From positions 202,432-238,275 of the forward strand of contig NW_003211397.1 in NCBI RefSeq assembly GCF_000006405.1: a stretch of 35,844 bases of DNA, in the 5' to 3' direction. Source of the DNA: Perkinsus marinus ATCC 50983 (Eukaryota > Perkinsozoa > Perkinsida > Perkinsidae). The notes below the pieces were generated by a model, which worked only from the letters and a program-made list of their open reading frames with translations, did not search any database and was not told where the DNA came from. This document shows, one piece after another, positions 30,015 through 35,844 of this stretch (within the stretch, counting starts at the first letter, position 1; each line of letters begins with the position of its first letter). Both the position numbers and the translations under genes were made by a program.

Positions 30015-31016
30015 TCCTTAGCGGAGCGAAGCATGGTGATTGTATCGTTGTTTTCTAATTATTTTACACCGATCTTGCGTTGTATCGACTTGTTATATGT
30101 TGAGCTCGCTCAAGTATTATCTACTGTATTGCACGCATACGTTGGCCACACTCTTCACCGAATGCTATTGATTAGTATCAACTGATGGGTAGTAGTTTCA
30201 TCATCATCTCAACATAGTGTGATCAGTAGTACGTCCTTATTGTGGTCGATAGAGGCGCGTTGCTCACTTGTGAAGCTGTTTCGGTTTACACCATGTTGTA
30301 GGGCGCGCCATTTTTGTGGCGTGCGCGAAATTTTCAAAGACGCATCTTGCACGCGTGTTCATCCCGGTTCTCACAGAGAGCAGCCATTCTCCGTGCAGCT
30401 TTTTTATCGTCTTACATCTTCGTCTCGTGGGCGAAGTCGTTCTTGAGCTGCTGACTTTGGTGCACTTCAATGACCCTCGCAGTGTATCACAGGTTATGGG
30501 GTATGACCGAGCAGTTTGCCGCCAGGAAGAAGTACCAACGACCCCTCCTCAATTCCTCTTCATAACTCCTCTTGTCAGGTGGGGTTGGAGGCAAGTCTAC
30601 CACCGCATGCTGCCCTTCCAAATCGCCCTGTACCCCAGTCTCATGTGGTAGGTTATTGCGCAGTCTCAAGATGGCGATTTGATCGCGTCTTGTCAGGTAT
30701 CTATTTGGCTGGTTCGATGATCCGTATAAGGAAGCGATGACACTTGGAATTTGGAACGTATCGAAACGCTCGCTGTAGGTCTTCCTCCCCACGGTTCTGG
30801 GAGGTCCATCTCTGAACTTTTCTCAGATACTTTTGGGATCCTCTGCGTTCAGGAGGCGACAAGGGATGGTAAGTTGCGTGTAAATAAACTTCATATGTGA
30901 ATTCTCATCGTTTAGGTACCCTTAGTCGTCGTAGGGAAACGCGTGGTTGGATGTCACGTTATGATGATACTTTTATTTTTGCCATTTATTTTTGTTGAGT
31001 TCTATTCATAGTCGAG
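30015..31016 (+). pseudogene. possible endonuclease/exonuclease/phosphatase-fold fragment
   Basis: At about 30760-30975 the plus strand reads LGIWNVSKRSL, then in another frame SISELFSDTFGILCVQEATR and GTLSRRRETRGWMS. This recalls the WN...LQE pattern of EEP nucleases such as LINE endonucleases. I could not join the pieces into one frame. Upstream, from 30219, there are only short open frames and a GGGCGCGCCA...GTGGCGTGCGCG inverted pair near 30301. Confidence 0.35.
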
Positions 31017-31195
31017 CACTGTGGGAAAGTGTGCACACGATCAACTATGGGTATTGATGGCAACAATGAGATTTGAGAAAATTTTGGGATATTTTTGTTG
31101 GTTTTTTTCCCACTTCTACCCTAGCATATTCTCACAATATAGCGCTGAAAAATGCTAAGCTCAGCTGAGGAAATCGATGTTATTTCTCAACAGTG
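31017..31195 (+). mobile_element. F1 hAT-like MITE with perfect 8-bp TSD
   Basis: A 179-bp element. TAGTCGAG at 31009-31016 is repeated at 31196-31203. The ends are CACTGTGGGAAA and TTTCTCAACAGTG. The interior has GTGTGCACACGATCAACTA and CTCAGCTGAGG, shared with the intronic copies. This is the best full-length intergenic copy. Confidence 0.92.
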
Positions 31196-31203
31196 TAGTC
31201 GAG

Positions 31204-31756
31204 TCAGTAGCATCGCATCGTTGCTACGTGTTGGCTTTTTTGATATGTGGAAGCACGCGCGCGTTCCGAGGGGTGCCGTGATTTGTTTAGTTGCCAATCG
31301 AATTGGTTTATGAGAGCAGCATTTGGGTGATATCCGATTTGACGGTCAGTCAAACGTGATCTGTCGCACTCCATCTGTTGGTCTCGACGAGGGGTAGGCG
31401 GTGCTCCTTGTCTTCAGTAGTGGTATTTTCAACTGTGTACTACGCATGATCGATATCATGTTTTATCATATAGATAATCGATATTCAGTAGCGCACTGTG
31501 ATTGTACGAATATTAGGGTAAGTAGAAGGGCCTTGTCCTTCAGATAGTTTCAAATTTTCCCGCGGGGCACATCTCTCACACCATTGCAAAAAGCGCGCGC
31601 CCAATTAATCGCCATTCGTGAGCAGCGTCGTATCTTTAGCAAACTTGGGGGACTCTTTCGAATATTTAGTGTTGGGTTGATCAACATGATGTGCTAGGAT
31701 CGATCCGGGGTCGTTACGATGCAAGTGTGCCCGGATACCAGTTGAGCTATCTCACC
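31204..31756. other. region upstream of VTI1 ending in a tRNA-like sequence
   Basis: 31697-31756 on the minus strand reads as a tRNA-like piece: GGTGAGATAGCTCAACTGG (acceptor start plus a perfect A box), D-arm GCTC/GGGC, and a mutated B box GGATCGATCC. It ends one base before the VTI1 ATG. CGATATCATG / ATCGATATTC near 31451 and 31479 form an inverted pair. Confidence 0.55.
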
Positions 31757-32753
31757 ATGAATAATCAAGGCTACAACAACAACTCCGTCACTGGCAGTAG
31801 TAGAATGGAGGAGGGACGATCTCGGCAAGAAGACAGGCAGAGGCTTATGGATTCCACTGAGATGTATCCAAACACTCATTTACCGTTTATCGAGGCTTTA
31901 GTGATCTCTTTAGGTTGCGCGACAGTTCTAGTCAACTACGCGATGCGAAGAGGACAGCTCTCGAGACGGAGGACATCGCTGTTGGGGTTATGTCCGATTT
32001 ACGGTATTAACGGGTATTGTAGGAAGGAGGCTTGATAATACTTGGAATATACTTCCGGAAATGGAAAAGATGTTCGCCGAAATTTTGAAGGGTGAAAGCT
32101 ATCTGTGGAGGGAGGGAACTTCCCTCAGGGAAGTGATTTCCCTGGATAGAACCAGAGTCAGTCCCCACGAAGTCGTTTCTCGGATGATGCACCATGAAAG
32201 CTCTCTGGTTCTATCCAGGGAAATGACTTCTTTCCCTCCACAGATAGCTTTCAAGGGTCAACTTTTTTCTATACGTCAATTTGAGTTTGCTTCGCCGTTG
32301 AGAAATATGTTCATAATTATGTTGAAATCTCCTCAAAAATAAGATATCTATAAACATCACATTCATCATCCGTATAAAAACATGTTTTGGTCTCTGCTTC
32401 CTCCTCCACCCCTTGATCACAAGATGGGGCATATGTACGTAGCTATCCACCAGGACAGCCCTTGAGAGTAGGCTCATGTGAGTTTCATGTGTGATACATA
32501 ACATGGTCCCAGTATACGTATATATATATCTCCAAGATTTTCAAACGCCCTTGCCGTCTACAGGTCACAACGTGAAGTGATTTCCCGTACGGGCAACAGC
32601 CTCAACGAGGTCGACTCCAACCTGGCTACAGCCCGCCGAACCATCAGTACTATGGCGCGGCGAGCTATGGCTAATCGCATGGTCCTCACCGCCATCGCCA
32701 TTGCCATTGGCCTCGCAATATTGTATATTTTCTATCGGAAAATTGCTGGTTAA
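31757..32753 (+). CDS. VTI1: Qb-SNARE of the VTI1 family
   Basis: Exons 31757-31863, 31914-32003, 32564-32753 give 387 nt and 128 aa. The SNARE helix runs from DRQRLMDSTEMLRDSS through SQREVISRTGNSLNEVDSNL and RRTISTMARRAMANRM, ending in one membrane anchor (VLTAIAIAIGLAILYIFY). This is the VTI1 arrangement, acting in Golgi-endosome-vacuole fusion. The usual N-terminal three-helix domain of about 100 residues is missing here: either upstream exons were not found (an acceptor before the ATG keeps the frame open) or the protein is short. The neighbour VPS16 works in the same pathway, which may be chance. Confidence 0.85.
32094..32252. mobile_element. foldback element inside VTI1 intron 2
   Basis: A 159-bp element within the 560-bp intron 32004-32563. 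Arms GAAAGCTATCTGTGGAGGGA and its complement at the far end, plus TTTCCCTGGATAGAACCAGA and its complement, pair over about 50 bp with one small bulge. AAGGGT flanks both sides, a possible 6-bp target duplication. The loop holds the 20-mer TTCTCGGATGATGCACCATG found also at 19831. Confidence 0.85.
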
Positions 32754-32844
32754 AGAGTGTAAAAAATTTCATAATTTTCCATTTATCAGCAGTTGCGTTT
32801 AGTCGTGAGAATTACTCATAGGTGCGAAGTCTCTTTTTTTTCTT

Positions 32845-35844
32845 ATGTCCGCTAACCCCGCGGAAGTTGGCGGCGCTGTAAAACCGACAGATTTTTGGTA
32901 TCCTCTGGGTGGGAGCAGCAGCCGTTCCAGTTGGTATCGTGTTCGAGAGTTGTATGCTTGCGGTGAGAACGGAAGAATCGGGGAGCCGGGCATTGGGGTC
33001 AGCTCCATGTGGACTGGTGCTAGGAAGGCTGATATGTTCACTGAGAAGAATATTGTGGCGAGTGACGTTTTTGGAGGCCTCCTTGCGGTGGTCAGAAATG
33101 ATAAGACACTGCAGGAAGTGGACAGCACTAGCCGGGCTGTTATAAGAATCTACACGGCCGCAGGTGAATCTCGATCGTCGGTTTGAATGATTCTTCAACT
33201 ATAGTGTGTAGGCACCCTTTTATCGTGTATTCCTATACCAACTAGGGACGTTATAGCTCTGCAGTGGGTTGATCATAGCCCGACTGCTGAGAGTGGTAGC
33301 AGTAGTATTTTACTCGGGGTGGTCGCTTCTGATCTAACCGTGGTGCTACTGTCCCCGACCACGACCACAGGTGAGGTTGTCTATCGGTATACACTACCTC
33401 AGGAGAAGCTGCTGAGGGAGGAAGGCGGGGTTGAAATTATTAGAACTTCGTCTGATGGCATGGTTTTGGTCACTGCTGCTGGCCGTGTGCATGCGTGCAT
33501 TGGGTGGAAAAACGGTATGAATTTGATTTTGCTGGGCTCACTACCACCGCGAACTCGACCGGTGTGTGTACTCCCCCTGGAGGGGCCTAGTAAGAGTAGT
33601 AACGATGTGAGGTGCCTCATCAGTGTTGAGGAGGAGGAGGGAGAGAACAGTAGCAATACTGCAGGGGCGGTGGGCGTTGGTGCCAGCAGAGGAAGGGTGT
33701 TGGTACTGGACAAAAACGGTCGGCAGGAGGAAATACTCACGGGGGCGTTGACGATACCAGAAAGTGGAAGCGGAGCGAAGCAGGAATTTAATGACGATTT
33801 TAGGAGACCACTGGGAGTGGTCATTTCTATGGCAAAAAGTTTTTCGGGACATATGGTAATTTTGTGGCGCGTGACGTTTTTCAGCCTATATCCTTGCAGG
33901 TTGCCCTGCTATCGGATTGCGGCCGATTCCGCATATTGCCCACATCTCCCGATCTGAATCCTGAGTATCATCAGCCGCCCGTCCCCCCTCCATCTGCGGA
34001 GGCTATCCCCATCGTCCCGGCTGCTGGAAGTGGGTCTCTGGTGGTCACTCCTGGTGACGTGGCAACAGCACAGCGTCGAGTTCCTCCTACTACTACTAGC
34101 GTCACTGCGCCACAAAATTCCGACCCGTTTTGTCCCCCGGTACCCAGCAGTGTGGCGGATGCGGCCTCGCCGATGTCGACGTGTACGAGAGTGAGCCTAC
34201 AGTGGTGTGGTGACGATGCGGTGGCTGTTTATGTGACTGATAGCCGCAGGGGCAGTCATAGTCTCTACTTGGGAGGAACTGCGCCAGCCTTCACTACTGA
34301 TCCGGCAGAGTACTGGGTAGACCCTCCGTTTAGCTTTGATAATGGTATACATATTCTCACAGAAGCTGACGCACTGCGTATACTGGATTTGAATCAGTCG
34401 TTGTTGATTCAGCGGGTGAGCCCAGCTACCGAGGCAGTATTTGGGTTTGGCGGTACGAAGTCGTCACCACCAGCGACACTGGCGTACGCGTATGAGCGCT
34501 ATGCTAAGAGTGGAGATGTTCGCTCGGAATTGTCGGTACGTTCACTGAGGGGCGGTAGCAATTCTAGTGCGGAACTACAGCGTGCTGTGATGGGGTGTAT
34601 CGAGGCGGCGACGGCAGAGACCCCGGCGATTACGCGAGAGGCTCAACAGCGTGTTGAGGGGTTGATGAAGGCGGCTCAGTTTGGGAGGAGGTTCCTGCAG
34701 GCTACTCCGACGGCGGGGGGAATGCCGGCGATCTCGAAAGCTGTTGTTATTGCGGCTGCGTACATACGTGTCACCACGGCACTGGCACAGGCTCCTGTGT
34801 ATATGCCGGCTACGGTGACACAGGTGAAATTGCTGTCACCATCGGGAGTGGTAGCGAGAGTTGCAGTTAGACCAGGGCAGCAGCTGCTGGCGTTTAGGTG
34901 AGCATGGCAGGATTGGCGGTTGAGTTCGGGAGTTCCCACAGCTACATTATGGAACATTTTCGGACGATTTGGGGTAGAAGTGTAAAAAAAAACCAAGGAG
35001 AATTTTTTTCCGAAACTTTTACGTGTACACATCCCTATGGTAGTTCCTGGCACCATCTTGGAAATGTTCATTGCTCTCAGAATCGCCGAGTGGCTCGGTT
35101 GCGATCCCTCATCAGCAGTGGAAAATTGGGTAGATGCTCTCCTGGCCTCGCCTGATAGTGCGAGGATGACCGATAGGGAAATACTCAGCGCTATTATGGA
35201 GAAGATGAAGTAGGGGTCTCAACCGGACCTATTTTGTATCTTACCATCTTCGACCTTAGATTCCTCCCTCAACAGTGTCTCGCAGCCTCAGTTGGTGCGT
35301 CCTCGGCAGATCCCCTGAGGTCGTCATCGACCACCCTAGCCGCCATGGCGCGTATATGCGTCCGCTATAATAGGCAGGCAGTAGCCTCTCAACTCCTCCT
35401 CTCACTGGATGGTCGGAGTCAACAGCAACCCGAAGGGGCAGCTGAGGCGACTACTGGCGGAGTCACCGCCGGTGGCGAGCAGGTTGTGGGGCTCCTCTTG
35501 TCTCTTGGGAGTGTGTCCATGGCCCTGCGTAAAGCTGTGGATGCGGGGAGCCCAGATTCCATTCAAAGATGCATCAGTGCTGTCATCTACAGTGCGGCTG
35601 ATGTGGAGGATGCGGCAAATGATCTTATACGTGTATGCAAAGAAGGCGACCTGACCTCAGCTGGGAGGGACTTGGTGGCCTCTCTCGTGTTGAATCGTTG
35701 GCGACAGGATGGAGGTGGGAGTAGAATCATTGGTGAGGACGTTGGCGTTAAGATGGTCTTGAGGGCTCTTCATGGGGCCTCTGCGGTGGCGCAGCATTCG
35801 GTCATGGTGGCTCTGCGGACGGCGATTACCGCGCCAGTTGCGCA
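32845..35844 (+). CDS. VPS16: VPS16, HOPS/CORVET core subunit (3' end off window)
   Basis: Exons 32845-33163, 33212-33855, 33900-34897, 35081-35209 and 35260 to the edge give about 891 aa so far. The N-terminus (FWYPLGGSSSRSSWYRVREL) matches the start of Vps16, followed by a beta-propeller region (LQWVDHS, LQWCGDDAVAVYV, SFDNGIHILTEADALRILD). The helical part begins at YAKSGDVRSEL and includes IAEWLGCDPSS and ARICVRYNRQAVASQLLLSL. It tethers endosomal and vacuolar membranes. An S/T/P-rich insert of about 80 residues (34000-34170) interrupts the propeller. Introns carry F3, F1 and antisense F5. Confidence 0.87.
33856..33899 (+). repeat. F3 intron (VPS16)
   Basis: A 44-bp intron: GTAATTTTGTGGCGCGTGAC then GTTTTTCAGCC and CTTGCAG. 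It is the cleanest F3 copy and starts at the donor. Confidence 0.88.
34898..35080 (+). mobile_element. VPS16 intron with a diverged F1 interior
   Basis: A 183-bp intron with GGGGTAGAAGTGT, AACCAAGGAGAATTTTTT and ACGTGTACACAT, the reverse of the F1 interior. The terminal repeats are not recognisable. Confidence 0.55.
35210..35259 (+). repeat. F5 introner in antisense (VPS16)
   Basis: A 50-bp intron holding GGACCTATTTTGTATCTTAC then CATCTTCGACCTTAG. The second hairpin arm (CCTTAGAT) supplies the acceptor AG, cut at 35259. Using this AG gives KMKFLPQQCLAAS in frame; the later AG at 35273 does not fit the phase. Confidence 0.8.

Noticed and set aside
33399..33824. Long minus-strand frame rich in Pro, Ser and Leu
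   Set aside because: It is the shadow of VPS16 exon 2, which has clear family sequence.

Overview
This is a eukaryotic nuclear contig, most likely from an alveolate protist of the Perkinsus type. The reasons are dense genes on both strands, very many tiny GT-AG introns (mostly 40-60 bp) and housekeeping proteins that only a eukaryote has. The species is inferred, not proven. Eleven spliced gene models were built by hand. Nine of them have exon lengths that close in frame, including MKT1 (2541 nt), the kinase (1113 nt), the Q-rich gene (1557 nt) and the v-SNARE (387 nt).

Layout. 667-8924 holds three plus-strand genes: an MKT1-type post-transcriptional regulator, a Q-rich/RGG protein and a small FCxRHGGG zinc-finger protein. 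9511-14565 holds two minus-strand genes: a PKA catalytic subunit and a LisH-WD40 protein. 14566-21338 is gene-poor, with tight palindromes, a tRNA-like repeat and decayed minus-strand retroelement pieces (gag, protease-like, RT, RNase H). 21339-21983 encodes a COPI-associated membrane protein. 22327-26393 holds a partial and a complete copy of an unknown gene, about 97% identical, flanking a 100-N gap and a satellite of 126-bp units (about 16 copies). 26712-30014 holds a cyclophilin and an FkbM-type methyltransferase, head to head. 31757 to the end holds the v-SNARE VTI1 and most of VPS16, two endolysosomal trafficking factors.

The most interesting signal is in the introns. Roughly 35 of about 65 resolved introns belong to a few repeated sequence families that recur in unrelated genes: (F1) a hAT-like MITE of 140-240 bp with CAGTGTTGGGA-type ends and 8-bp target duplications; (F2) tRNA-derived pieces with a GGTTCGAnTCC B box, in either orientation; (F3) a GTGGCGCGTGACG element; (F4) a GGAGTGGTATG element, two copies of which share the intron start GTGAGTTGGCGAAGG in different genes; (F5) a hairpin element GTATCTTA...TAAGATAC whose own ends make a nearly complete 41-46 nt intron. 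Taken together they look like introners, mobile elements that create introns, several working in both orientations. Some copies appear to have become coding sequence.
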